DNA of 64,000 nucleotides from Bin87 sp965220095. Its GTDB lineage: Bacteria; Chloroflexota; Dehalococcoidia; Lucifugimonadales; UBA3495. Below, one piece after another: positions 32,691 through 41,193 of the stretch; the first letter of the stretch is position 1, and every line of letters starts with the position of its first letter. The position numbers were made by a program, and so were the translations under genes. The stretch lies in NCBI GenBank assembly GCA_965220095.1, contig OZ244805.1, positions 1,550,001 through 1,614,000 on the forward strand. The letters are read 5' to 3'. The notes under the pieces are model-generated. The model was not told the origin of the DNA, did no database searches, and saw only the letters and a list, made by a program, of their open reading frames with translations.

Positions 32691-33406
32691 CTTACCGCCT
32701 CCGCAGCTCGCCGGGCCGCCCGCTTCGCACAGCCCCCGGGACGGCATTTCGACAAATCAGGGCACATCTCCGGTATCTCCGAGTCCTGCAGTTGATTCAG
32801 GATGATGTCGACCGCCCCAGCATCGTCGCCATTGCGCGTCAGTTCCAGCAGTTCCTCGGTGATGACACACTGCCAACGTGTCGGGTCGATCACCGTCCGT
32901 TGGTCCTTGATGACCCGCCTCGCCTGAGCCAGCACGCCAGCCAGTTCGGCCCACTGCAACACCGGCGCCTCGGACAGAACTTCGCGCATCTTGCGCGCCA
33001 AAGCCGGACTGGCCCCGCCGGTCGATATCGCCAGCGTAATCGGATCCCGCCGCACTATCGACGGAGCAATAAACGAACATTGGTCGGGGTCGTCAACGAC
33101 ATTCAGCAATACGCCCCTGGCCTCAGCTTCCTCATGAATCTGCCGATTCACGTGCCACACGTTGGTGGCGGCCACGGCGATGAATGCGCCCTCCAGGTCG
33201 CCCGCCTCGTATTCCCGTTCCAGCCAGGTAACGTCCCGGCGCTGGGCGGCCCGCTTGATCCCATCGGTGGCTTCCGGACTAATCACCGTGATGCTGGCGC
33301 CGGCGTCCCTCAGGGCCGCAATTTTGCCCTGCGCGATGGTGCCGCCGCCCAAAATCACGCAGCACTTGCCAGTCAGGTTCAGGTAAACGGGATAGTATTC
33401 AGGCAT
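32687..33406 (-). CDS. sirC: Precorrin-2 dehydrogenase / sirohydrochlorin ferrochelatase-type protein
   Basis: A CysG-N/Met8/SirC-like protein of 239 residues: 'YYPVYLNLTGKCCVILGGGTIA', 'NVVDDPDQCSFIAPSIVRRDP' and 'ISTGGASPALARKMRE' are the family motifs. It oxidises precorrin-2 to sirohydrochlorin, and may insert iron. The C-terminal tail has cysteines, 'CPDLSKCRPGGC', not typical of SirC and perhaps metal-binding. Overlaps hemA by 4 nt. Confidence 0.9.
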   Translation of the reverse strand: MPEYYPVYLNLTGKCCVILGGGTIAQGKIAALRDAGASITVISPEATDGIKRAAQRRDVTWLEREYEAGDLEGAFIAVAATNVWHVNRQIHEEAEARGVLLNVVDDPDQCSFIAPSIVRRDPITLAISTGGASPALARKMREVLSEAPVLQWAELAGVLAQARRVIKDQRTVIDPTRWQCVITEELLELTRNGDDAGAVDIILNQLQDSEIPEMCPDLSKCRPGGCAKRAARRAAEAVS

Positions 33407-33506
33407 TTATGCAATCCAGAGGTAATCTACAGATCGGCAAGTGGCCCAGGTTCGGAGAAAAGTCGGCGGATAATCGTTCGTGGCGGATAATCGTCCGGGG
33501 TTGACG

Positions 33507-34589
33507 TCAGTCACCGACCGGCTCGGCCAATGCTTCGGCCTCCTCGGCAGTATCCCAAAACCGTTCGTAGTCCTCGACAAAGTAGCGAACGCGAGTCTTT
33601 TTGTACTCGCGGGTGCTGTAAAGCAGCAGGTTTTCGGTGATTCCGGTGGCCTCCGCAATATCCCTGCCGATATCCTCGCACTCGTCGCGCGTCGGCGCGT
33701 GTACCATGGTGAAATGGCTGTACTCCCAGTCCGGGAACGTGGGACGCTCGTAACAGTGGGTCACCGCCGAATTCTGGGCCATTATCATGCCCACTTCCTC
33801 CGACCGTTCCGCCGGAACCTTCCACACAATCATGGCGTTGGCCCGGAACCCGGAGCGTCGGTGGTGCAGCACCGCGCTGAACCGGCGCATCAATTTGCGC
33901 TCCTGGTACTCCGCCAACTGGGCGAACAGCTCCGGCACCGACAACCCCAATCGAGATGCCATGGCATCAAACGGGCGCGATACCAGCGGCAGATCTTCCT
34001 GCGCCTCCCTGATCACGTCCTTGTCCCAGTCGGTGATCTGCTGCGCCTGATTCCAGCCGGCCGATGGAATTTGCGGGTTGCCGATGCCATCGGGACTGTA
34101 GTTGTGGGCATCGCTGCGCTGCTTGACCATGTCGAAGTTCACGCCAATCTTGAAAAACCGGATGGTCGGCATGACGCGAAACTCGATTGCATGGGTCTGT
34201 TCCGCCATCCATCGGACGGTCGCCTCAAGGTCGCCATCCGGCGGCACGGCCAGCGTGAACCAGAGGTTGTAGTAGGAACCTTCCCGGGCGTAGTTGTGGC
34301 TGACGCCGGGGTGTCGGTTGATGAAAATTGCCCCCGGGTGCAGGTCGGGGTCGCCATAGGCGAAGGCCACCAGCGTAGTCTTGTAACCCAGCCGTCGCGT
34401 GTCGAAAATCGCGCTGACCTGACGCACCACGTTCTGGCGCTTCAACTCGGCCAACCGCTCCAGAACATCCGCTTCGGCGATGCCCAGCTGCTCCGCGACC
34501 GCTCGGTACGGTTCTTCCACAGCCGGAAACTCGGTCTGGATAATGTTCAGGAGCTTGCGGTCCGTAATGTCCATCGTTCCGGTGGTCAT
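33507..34589 (-). CDS. ahbAB: Siroheme decarboxylase, fused AhbA-AhbB (AsnC/Lrp-like)
   Basis: Siroheme decarboxylase turns siroheme into 12,18-didecarboxysiroheme in the alternative haem route, or serves haem d1. The 360 residues hold two AsnC-like halves: 1-165 ('DRKLLNIIQTEFP', 'NVVRQVSAIFDTRRLGYKTTLVA', 'GVSHNYAREGSYYNLWFTL') and 185-350 ('DKDVIREAQEDLPLV', 'KLMRRFSAVLHHRRSGF', 'VTHCYERP'). Normally these are two subunits; here they are joined. It keeps helix-turn-helix-like starts, but the His residues and the operon point to an enzyme. AhbC and AhbD are not in the window. Confidence 0.88.
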   Translation of the reverse strand: MTTGTMDITDRKLLNIIQTEFPAVEEPYRAVAEQLGIAEADVLERLAELKRQNVVRQVSAIFDTRRLGYKTTLVAFAYGDPDLHPGAIFINRHPGVSHNYAREGSYYNLWFTLAVPPDGDLEATVRWMAEQTHAIEFRVMPTIRFFKIGVNFDMVKQRSDAHNYSPDGIGNPQIPSAGWNQAQQITDWDKDVIREAQEDLPLVSRPFDAMASRLGLSVPELFAQLAEYQERKLMRRFSAVLHHRRSGFRANAMIVWKVPAERSEEVGMIMAQNSAVTHCYERPTFPDWEYSHFTMVHAPTRDECEDIGRDIAEATGITENLLLYSTREYKKTRVRYFVEDYERFWDTAEEAEALAEPVGD

Positions 34590-34616
34590 CTCGCCTCTCT
34601 TTTTGTCGCCCGCCAG

Positions 34617-35246
34617 TTACGCGTTCTGGTCGGCTGCTGCCTTAATATCGGTCAACCTGGCCCCGTATGCGTCCACCAGCCCCAGGAGCACCCGGTCGGA
34701 AATTTCAATCACCTGCCGCAGTCGCTCCGGCTGCACCACTTCCACCACCGCCTGCCGGAAAAACAGGAACGCCTGCACACTGTCGGACAGCGACACCGCG
34801 CGGTCTGCCATTTCGGTACCGTATTCGTGGCCCAGCATATGGCTTTCCGACAGGGTTTCACCCTTGCGTCGGCCGCGCCCGTTCAGCCCTTCCTGCAACA
34901 GCAACGACAACAGACGCCGGCCGAACAACCGCATACGGTCGCGACCCTCGGCTTGAAACCCGCCAATCCAGGTTTGCACCGACGGGTCCATCTGGGTCAA
35001 TTTCCGCCGGATGCGACGCAACACCATCTCCTCCGGATCGGGCCCGGTGGTAGCGGCGCTGACTGATCCCTGCATCAGGGCTTCAACGTCTTCGCGCAGG
35101 AACCGCCGATGTCCGCCCGGCGTCCGGAACACCGGCAAACGACCCCGGTCGGCCCACTGGCGCAACGTCGCCTCGTTGATGTCCAGCGTGCGGCTAACTT
35201 CGCCCAACGACATCCAGCGCGATATATTCCGAGTACCCGTCGCCAT
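34617..35246 (-). CDS. MerR/excisionase-type HTH regulator with a helical sensor domain
   Basis: A 209-residue protein: an N-terminal MerR-like winged helix ('WMSLGEVSRTLDINEATLRQWADRG', 'RTPGGHRRFLREDV') and a C-terminal all-helical domain with 'LSDSVQAFLFFRQAVVEVV', as in RsbR-type N-terminal sensor domains. It stands at the head of the tetrapyrrole operon, so it may regulate it; ligand unknown. Start at 35246 is the first ATG that fits; the frame reaches 35270. Confidence 0.75.
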   Translation of the reverse strand: MATGTRNISRWMSLGEVSRTLDINEATLRQWADRGRLPVFRTPGGHRRFLREDVEALMQGSVSAATTGPDPEEMVLRRIRRKLTQMDPSVQTWIGGFQAEGRDRMRLFGRRLLSLLLQEGLNGRGRRKGETLSESHMLGHEYGTEMADRAVSLSDSVQAFLFFRQAVVEVVQPERLRQVIEISDRVLLGLVDAYGARLTDIKAAADQNA

Positions 35247-35349
35247 AAAAACCTGTAGAATTCTCAACAAACTGGTGTTGACAGTGAGTTTTGCGCGCCA
35301 ATCCTAGCACAACGACATCCTAGCGTCAAACGACATCCTAGCGTCGATT

Positions 35350-35517
35350 GAACCGCACGCTCACGCGTACCCACCTTAATCTGTCATTGCGAGGAGCATA
35401 GCGGCGTGGCAATATCGATGAGATTGAACACACGTCAGGGAACCGCCGTTGCTACGGCGACGAGATTGCCACGCTACGCTCGCAATGACAAAGTGGGTAC
35501 GCGTGAGAACCGCACGC
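35350..35517. mobile_element. MITE-like palindromic element, copy 3, with perfect ends and target duplication
   Basis: The element at 35361-35506 (146 bp) has perfect 13-bp inverted ends, tcacgcgtaccca / tgggtacgcgtga, and is flanked by an 11-bp direct repeat, gaaccgcacgc (35350-35360 and 35507-35517). Its body is nearly the reverse complement of copy 1. It is the best preserved copy and defines the family's borders. It lies in the 372-nt gap between the MerR-like gene and pcm. A TATAAT at about 35590, upstream of pcm, is outside it. Confidence 0.85.
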
Positions 35518-35642
35518 CCTCGTGTGCCGGCAATGGCGCCACGAAATTCGTCAGCCACGACGTGCCGGAAAATGTTGCCGGAGTGCTATAGTATAATTGG
35601 AATCAGATACTCACCGAAAAGACCCAGATACCGAGGACTACC

Positions 35643-36338
35643 ATGGTTCGCGAGCTCGAAATCGAGCGGAGCCGCTTGTTAACCCAGTTGGCCAAACACC
35701 TGGGCAACAGCCCGGTGCTAGACGCCATGCGCCGTGTACCGCGGGAACTGTTCGTCTCCCTCGACCAGCGCCATCTGGCCTACTGCAACATACCCCTGTC
35801 CATCGGCCACGGCCAAACCATCTCCCAGCCCTTCATGGTGGCCAAAGCGGCCGAGAGTCTGCAACTCAATGGCGACGAGTTGGTCCTGGAAGTGGGTGCC
35901 GGCAGCGGATATCAGGCCGCCGTGCTCGCCGAATTGCTGCCCTTCGGCGCCGTCGTGTCCGTTGAACGTATACCGCAGCTCGCTCAGCGCGCCCGAGAGA
36001 ACCTCGCCCGCAGCGGCATTGCCAACGTTGATGTTGTTGACTCCGCAAGCACCCTCGGTTGTCCAGACCTGGGTCCCTACGATGCCATCCTGGTGTCCGC
36101 CGCTGCGCCCTCCGTTCCCAAAGCGCTGCTCAGCCAGCTGACCCACGCCGGACGGCTGGTAATACCCATCGGCGACCGTGAGGCTCAAATTCTGACCCGC
36201 GTGCGCCGGGTTGCTGTGGGGTTCAAGGCGGAAAGCCTGGGCGTATGTCGTTATGTCCCCCTGCTCGGCGACGGCGGCTGGCCAGACCAAAGTAGTAACG
36301 CCCGCCCTGCCGCCGCCGACGTCCTGCCTGTGTCATAA
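35643..36338 (+). CDS. pcm: Protein-L-isoaspartate O-methyltransferase
   Basis: Pcm repairs damaged L-isoaspartyl residues in proteins with SAM. 231 residues; 'RVPRELFVSLDQRHLAYCNIPLSIGHGQTISQP' is the family opening, 'LVLEVGAGSGYQAAVLAEL' the SAM site, 'DAILVSAAAPSVPKALLSQL' the later motif. The last 25 residues are low-complexity. First gene of a plus-strand group. Confidence 0.93.
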   Translation: MVRELEIERSRLLTQLAKHLGNSPVLDAMRRVPRELFVSLDQRHLAYCNIPLSIGHGQTISQPFMVAKAAESLQLNGDELVLEVGAGSGYQAAVLAELLPFGAVVSVERIPQLAQRARENLARSGIANVDVVDSASTLGCPDLGPYDAILVSAAAPSVPKALLSQLTHAGRLVIPIGDREAQILTRVRRVAVGFKAESLGVCRYVPLLGDGGWPDQSSNARPAAADVLPVS

Positions 36339-36444
36339 TATCGGCACGATTTTGCCGGCGCTGATCGCTGCGCGACGGCAACGGCGCCAATTCGCTCGGG
36401 ACGCCACGCATTTGGTCAATCACCCGCACCCTGCCGGAGGAAAT

Positions 36445-36846
36445 ATGGCCGGACAGATTCAAATTCGCCAGATCAACCACGTGACCACAATGGTCAAAGA
36501 CACCGCTCGCGCAATGGAGTTTTACAACAACCTGCTGGGCATCAAGCAGATCCAGAGCCAGGTCGACAACCCCGCCATTACCTGGCTGCAGCTGGATAAT
36601 GGCATCATGGTGCACCTTATCGAGACCGCTGAAGCCCCGGCCAAACCCGGCAACATCCACCACGCTTTTCAGGTGGACGACCTTGAAGCCACCCAGGCCA
36701 CCCTGGAAAGCAATGGCTTCGAAATTCTGCGCGGCGGGATTCGCTACGACGGGCAAGCCTACTTCTTCATCTCCGACCCTGATGGCAACAGCGTGGAGTT
36801 TTGCACCGCCTCGGGCTACGCTCCAGCGCCGCCCCGTCCCGCCTAA
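36445..36846 (+). CDS. VOC family protein (glyoxalase/bleomycin-resistance fold)
   Basis: A 133-residue vicinal-oxygen-chelate protein: 'IRQINHVTTMVKDTARAMEFYNNLLG' at the start and 'FFISDPDGNSVEFC' at the end, giving the usual metal His and Glu. Many members are glyoxalases, dioxygenases or epimerases; function unknown. Start at 36445 with GGAGG upstream. Confidence 0.85.
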   Translation: MAGQIQIRQINHVTTMVKDTARAMEFYNNLLGIKQIQSQVDNPAITWLQLDNGIMVHLIETAEAPAKPGNIHHAFQVDDLEATQATLESNGFEILRGGIRYDGQAYFFISDPDGNSVEFCTASGYAPAPPRPA

Positions 36847-36899
36847 CCCCGGCCTTCAGCCCAACCCGTTACGGGCAGACCAACCGTTCCCGCTGACCA

Positions 36900-37490
36900 A
36901 TGCTGGCAGACAACATCATCCTGGTGGGCTTCATGGCCACCGGCAAGAGCCACGTCGGTCGCATCATCTCCCGCGTCACCGGACGCCAGATGGCGGATCT
37001 GGACGAGGAGATTGTGCGTCGCGTCGGTAAACCCATCCACAGCATATTCACCGAAGACGGCGAGGCCGTGTTCCGGGCCATGGAACGCCACGCCGCCATG
37101 TCCCTGTGTGAAGGCGGCGGCAAGATAATCTCGGCCGGCGGCGGCGCCTTCGCCCAGGAATCAACCCGTCAAATCCTTCTCGAAAGCGGTACGGTTTTCT
37201 GCCTGACCGCACGTCCGGAAACCATCCACTACCGAATCACCCGCGGCAGCCCCAACGCGGCAGTGCGGCCCATGCTGGGCGACGGCGACCCGCTGGAACG
37301 CATCAGCCAACTCCTCGATGAACGCGCCGATTCCTACGCCCGGGCGCACCACGCCGTCCCCACTGATGACCGCACCCCTGAGCAGGTCGCCGATCACGTC
37401 CTGCAAATCTTCGACGCCGCACGCAACTCTGAGCCGACCCAACCTCGTCTACAGTTCGCCAATCGGGAGGAAAACAATGACCAACTCTGA
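36900..37490 (+). CDS. aroK: Shikimate kinase
   Basis: Phosphorylates shikimate on the way to chorismate. 196 residues: P-loop 'GFMATGKSHVG', 'MADLDEEI', 'IISAGGGAF', lid Arg in 'RPMLGDGDPLERI'. Overlaps aroB by 14 nt, a common aroK-aroB order. Confidence 0.92.
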   Translation: MLADNIILVGFMATGKSHVGRIISRVTGRQMADLDEEIVRRVGKPIHSIFTEDGEAVFRAMERHAAMSLCEGGGKIISAGGGAFAQESTRQILLESGTVFCLTARPETIHYRITRGSPNAAVRPMLGDGDPLERISQLLDERADSYARAHHAVPTDDRTPEQVADHVLQIFDAARNSEPTQPRLQFANREENNDQL

Positions 37491-38577
37491 CCTCGCCGCA
37501 ACCGTACAGCACTCCGGCGGCAGCTACCCGGTGATTGCCGGCTGGGGCACCATCGAACGCCTCGGCGAGCACCTGGCAGAGTTGGGACTCGGCAACACGG
37601 CCTACATCATCACCGATGAGAACGTGATGCGTCCCTACGGGCGCAACGCGCAATGGGCCTTGCAGCGGGCCGGCATCACCGCCCATTGCTTCATCATACC
37701 GGCCGGCGAAACCAGCAAGTCATTCCAGCTGGCCCAGGAAATCTACGAATGGCTGGTCGGCCTGAAAGCCGAACGCGGACAGCCCATCGTTGCCATCGGC
37801 GGCGGCGTCTCCGGAGACCTCGGCGGTTTCATCGCCAGCACCTTCCTGCGCGGCGTGCCCTTCGTACAGGTTCCCACCAGCATGGCGGCGATGGTCGATG
37901 CCTCCATCGGCGGCAAAGTCGCCGTCAACCTGCCCCAGGCCAAAAACATGGTGGGCGCGTTCTACCAGCCTCGTGCCGTCCTCGCCGATGTGCAGGCCCT
38001 GTCCACCCTCGGCAAGCGCGAGCTGGCGGAAGGCTGGGCCGAAGCGATCAAACACGGCCTCATCTTGGACCCGTCACTGGTGGACGTCTTCGAGGAACAC
38101 GCCGAAGCTCTCATGGACGTTGAACCGGAAATATCCACCGAAGTTATCCGCCGCAGCATGGCCATCAAAGCCGACATCGTCAGCCAGGACGAGCGCGAAA
38201 CCCTCGGCATCCGCATTCTGCTCAACTACGGCCACACCATCGGCCACGCGCTGGAAGCGTCCACCGAGTACGGACGCTTCATGCACGGCGAAGGCGTCTC
38301 GGTCGGCATGATGGGTGCGGCCCGCATCGCCCGCGAGATGGGCATGATTGGCGACGACATCGTGGACCGCCAGCGCACCCTGCTGCAAAGGTTCAATCTG
38401 CCCATCACCGCACCTGATATTGACCTGGATGCGGTACGACGCGCCATGTCCCTGGACAAGAAAACCGTCGGCGGAACCAACCGCTGGGTCTTGCTGGAGG
38501 ATGTGGGTAGGGCCACCGTCCGCCGCGACATTCCCACCGAGCTGGTAGACGACACCCTGGCCTGGCTGACGCAATAA
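37477..38577 (+). CDS. aroB: 3-dehydroquinate synthase
   Basis: Second step of the shikimate route. 366 residues: 'AIGGGVSGDLGGFIASTFLRG', 'VPTSMAAMVDASIGGKVAVNLPQAKNMVGAF', zinc ligands in 'NYGHTIGHALE' and 'MHGEGVSVGM'. Start 37477 with GGGAGG upstream. Feeds, with AroK, chorismate that MqnA (50.7 kb) can use. Confidence 0.95.
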   Translation: MTNSDLAATVQHSGGSYPVIAGWGTIERLGEHLAELGLGNTAYIITDENVMRPYGRNAQWALQRAGITAHCFIIPAGETSKSFQLAQEIYEWLVGLKAERGQPIVAIGGGVSGDLGGFIASTFLRGVPFVQVPTSMAAMVDASIGGKVAVNLPQAKNMVGAFYQPRAVLADVQALSTLGKRELAEGWAEAIKHGLILDPSLVDVFEEHAEALMDVEPEISTEVIRRSMAIKADIVSQDERETLGIRILLNYGHTIGHALEASTEYGRFMHGEGVSVGMMGAARIAREMGMIGDDIVDRQRTLLQRFNLPITAPDIDLDAVRRAMSLDKKTVGGTNRWVLLEDVGRATVRRDIPTELVDDTLAWLTQ

Positions 38578-38604
38578 ACCCAACCCCTTGCCGTGCCACC
38601 CCGA

Positions 38605-39693
38605 TCACCGCGCCGCCCCGATCCGCCGCCTCCGCTCCGCTCGCAGCATCGCCAGCCGCCGTCCCCGCCGCACCTGTCTGCCGGCAGACACGGCCAGCAT
38701 ACACAGAATGGCCACGGCCACCGCGCCCGAGGCTCCCAGCAGCAAAGCCTGCCCAATCTGGGCCAGCACGGCAGACTCCAGCAGCTGCGCCATCTGATTC
38801 AGCCCGACTGCGACGCCAGCGTTCAGCACCGTAACTCCGAATAAGCCCAATATCCGGCTGGCGTTGACGAACCGTGTTGCCAGCGCGCCCAACTGGGTGC
38901 CCACCGATGCCGACGCAAACATGATGATCGCGATCACCGGGTCGACATTGCCGCGCAGGGAATACAGGAACGCCCCCAGCGTCCCGGTGATAATAATCTG
39001 AAACAGGTCGGTTCCGATGGCCACCGCCGTGGGCACCCCCAGACCGTACACCAGAAACGGCATCAGGATGAACCCGCCGCCGGCTCCCAACAGCAGCGCA
39101 ATGAAGCCTATGGCGAAACCGGCCGCCATCGGAACGAACGCCGACATTTCATCGATGCCGGAAGTTGGAAACGGAATCCGGGTCGAAACCCGTCCCTTGC
39201 CGGGCACCCAAATCGCCGCCGGGCCAATCCGCAAGTCGTGCAGCCGCTGCGCGATGCCGCCAACCTGAGCGCCATCCGGTTTGCGATGCAGTCTCCACAA
39301 CCAGCTGCCGGTCATCCACGAACCCAACCCCAGCAGCAGCACAAAATACACCAGCCCGATGACCAACCCACCCAGGCCGGCCTGCTCCAGCACCGCGTTC
39401 ACCCGCTCCGCAATCAGCCCGCCTGGCACGGTGCCGCAAACGATGAGAATCGCCAGGCGAAAATCCACGTTGCCCAACCGTCGGTGTCGCAAGGTGCTGG
39501 TAATCGCGGTGCCCATCACCATCAGCAGCCCGGTGCCCACCGCGTAGATGGTCGGCACGCCCAGCACCAGTAAACCGCCCGTGATGAGGAACCCGCCGCC
39601 GACGCCAAAAAAGCCGGTCATCGTTCCGACTATCATCCCCAGCAACGCTAGCAACAGCGGCGAGATGACAACGTCGGCGATGGGAAAATACAC
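38605..39693 (-). CDS. TauE/SafE-family sulfite/anion permease
   Basis: A membrane protein of 362 residues with eight or nine helices. Family repeat 'GFFGVGGGFLITGGLLVLG' near the start and 'LLLGAGGGFILMPFLVYGLG' in the second half are the TauE/SafE glycine motifs. It likely exports sulfite or another small sulfur/carbon anion. The start is a GTG. A charged loop (about 145-185) and a basic tail lie in the cytoplasm. Paired with a 58-residue membrane protein. Confidence 0.88.
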   Translation of the reverse strand: MYFPIADVVISPLLLALLGMIVGTMTGFFGVGGGFLITGGLLVLGVPTIYAVGTGLLMVMGTAITSTLRHRRLGNVDFRLAILIVCGTVPGGLIAERVNAVLEQAGLGGLVIGLVYFVLLLGLGSWMTGSWLWRLHRKPDGAQVGGIAQRLHDLRIGPAAIWVPGKGRVSTRIPFPTSGIDEMSAFVPMAAGFAIGFIALLLGAGGGFILMPFLVYGLGVPTAVAIGTDLFQIIITGTLGAFLYSLRGNVDPVIAIIMFASASVGTQLGALATRFVNASRILGLFGVTVLNAGVAVGLNQMAQLLESAVLAQIGQALLLGASGAVAVAILCMLAVSAGRQVRRGRRLAMLRAERRRRIGAAR

Positions 39694-39711
39694 TGGAATT
39701 CGTCCGCCGGG

Positions 39712-39888
39712 TCAGGCGCGCCGGATTGAGCCGCAAACCCGCGCCGTCAATGACACTGCCCGCCCCACCAGATCCCAGAATACGAACAATGCCACCGCCG
39801 TAACTGCCATCGACGCCACTACCGAAACCGCCCAAATGCCAGCGTTGCCGCTCAGCGCCACCAGGAAATCGGATAAAACCAGGTACAT
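39712..39888 (-). CDS. Small single-helix membrane protein next to TauE
   Basis: A 58-residue protein with one or two hydrophobic segments (about 5-37). The start at 39888 (MYLVLSDF) has AAGGA 7 nt upstream. It ends 18 nt before the TauE gene and may be its accessory subunit. No family recognised. Confidence 0.6.
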   Translation of the reverse strand: MYLVLSDFLVALSGNAGIWAVSVVASMAVTAVALFVFWDLVGRAVSLTARVCGSIRRA

Positions 39889-39959
39889 CAGGCATCCTTC
39901 AATCGGCACATTCTATCGGCACATTGCGTTCGGTTGGATACTGCGAGTAAATTGCCGGT

Positions 39960-41141
39960 ATGACAACGGACAAATTCAGTTTCAGGCTGCTCAAAACCGA
40001 CGGCGCGGCGCGGCTTGGGCAGATTACCACGCCCCACGGCACCGCGCAAACGCCCATGTTCATGCCGGTTGCTACCCAGGCCACCGTCAAGGGACTCACC
40101 TTTGACGAGGTGCAGAGCCTGGGCGCCGAAACCGTCCTTTCCAACGCCTACCACCTCTACCTTCGGCCCGGAGTAGATCGCATCCGCGACGCTGGCGGCT
40201 TGCACAGTTTCATGGGCTGGCCCGGCCCGATTCTCACCGACAGCGGAGGCTATCAGGCGTTCAGCCTCGGTGCCCTCCGCCGCATCGACGACGACGGTAT
40301 CCTGTTCCGGTCACACATCGACGGCAGCGAGCATCTGTTCACCCCCGCGGTGGCGATTCGCAACCAGCAGGGCATCGGCGCCGACATCATAATGTGCTTC
40401 GACCAGTGCGTCTTCTCCGCCGGCGACCCAGCAGACGTGCGCGCCGCCATGGAACGCACCCATCGTTGGGCCAATGCCTGCTACGACGCCCACGCGAGAT
40501 CCGACCGCGCTGCAAGTCAGGCCCTTTTCGGCATCGTGCAGGGCGGAACGATGCCGGAATTGCGCGCCGAATCCACTGATTTCATAACGTCGATTCCGTT
40601 CGACGGCTACGCCATCGGCGGCCTGGCGGTGGGCGAGACCAAAGCGGAAATGCACCGCGTAACCGAACTCGTTTGCAACGGTTTGCCCGCCGAAAAACCC
40701 CGCTATCTGATGGGCGTCGGCTCCCCCGAAGACCTGGTCAACGGTGTTGCCCAGGGTGTCGATATGTTCGATTGTGTATTGCCCACTCGGGTGGCGCGCA
40801 ATGGCGCGTTGTTCACCCCTACCGGACGCATCAACATCGCCAACCGCCGTTACGCCGAGCAGGATTCACCGCTGGACGATAACTGCGACTGCATCACCTG
40901 CCAGGGCTACTCGGCGGCCTACCTGCGCCACCTGTACAAAGCCGGCGAGATGCTGGGCCCGCGCCTCGGTTCAATCCACAACCTGCGCTTCGTGCTCAGC
41001 CTCATGGAGCGACTGCGCGTCGCCATCGCCGCCGGCCGGTTCGCCGAGTTCAGGGGCGCATTTTTGTCCAACTACCAACCCACCGACGAACGGAGTCGCC
41101 AAACCCAAAAACACCGTTGGATACAGGAGCGAGGTGTGTAA
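39960..41141 (+). CDS. tgt: Queuine tRNA-ribosyltransferase
   Basis: Tgt swaps guanine-34 for preQ1 in certain tRNAs. 393 residues: 'TPHGTAQTPMFMPVATQATVK', substrate Asp in 'LTDSGGYQAFSLG', catalytic Asp in 'FDCVLPTRVARNGALFT', zinc ligands 'CDCITCQGYSAAYLRHL'. Divergent from the small membrane gene. Confidence 0.95.
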   Translation: MTTDKFSFRLLKTDGAARLGQITTPHGTAQTPMFMPVATQATVKGLTFDEVQSLGAETVLSNAYHLYLRPGVDRIRDAGGLHSFMGWPGPILTDSGGYQAFSLGALRRIDDDGILFRSHIDGSEHLFTPAVAIRNQQGIGADIIMCFDQCVFSAGDPADVRAAMERTHRWANACYDAHARSDRAASQALFGIVQGGTMPELRAESTDFITSIPFDGYAIGGLAVGETKAEMHRVTELVCNGLPAEKPRYLMGVGSPEDLVNGVAQGVDMFDCVLPTRVARNGALFTPTGRINIANRRYAEQDSPLDDNCDCITCQGYSAAYLRHLYKAGEMLGPRLGSIHNLRFVLSLMERLRVAIAAGRFAEFRGAFLSNYQPTDERSRQTQKHRWIQERGV

Positions 41142-41143
41142 AG

Positions 41144-41180
41144 CTCCCTCTCCCACTGTGGGAGAGGGCTGGGTTGAGGA
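41144..41180. repeat. CCCTCTCCC palindrome between tgt and the UGSC gene
   Basis: ctccctctcccactgtggga and the following gagggctgggttga form the same hairpin type as at 21.3, 53.6 and 54.7 kb. It sits between convergent genes and could end both transcripts. Confidence 0.75.
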
Positions 41181-41193
41181 GCGCGTTCCTCTC

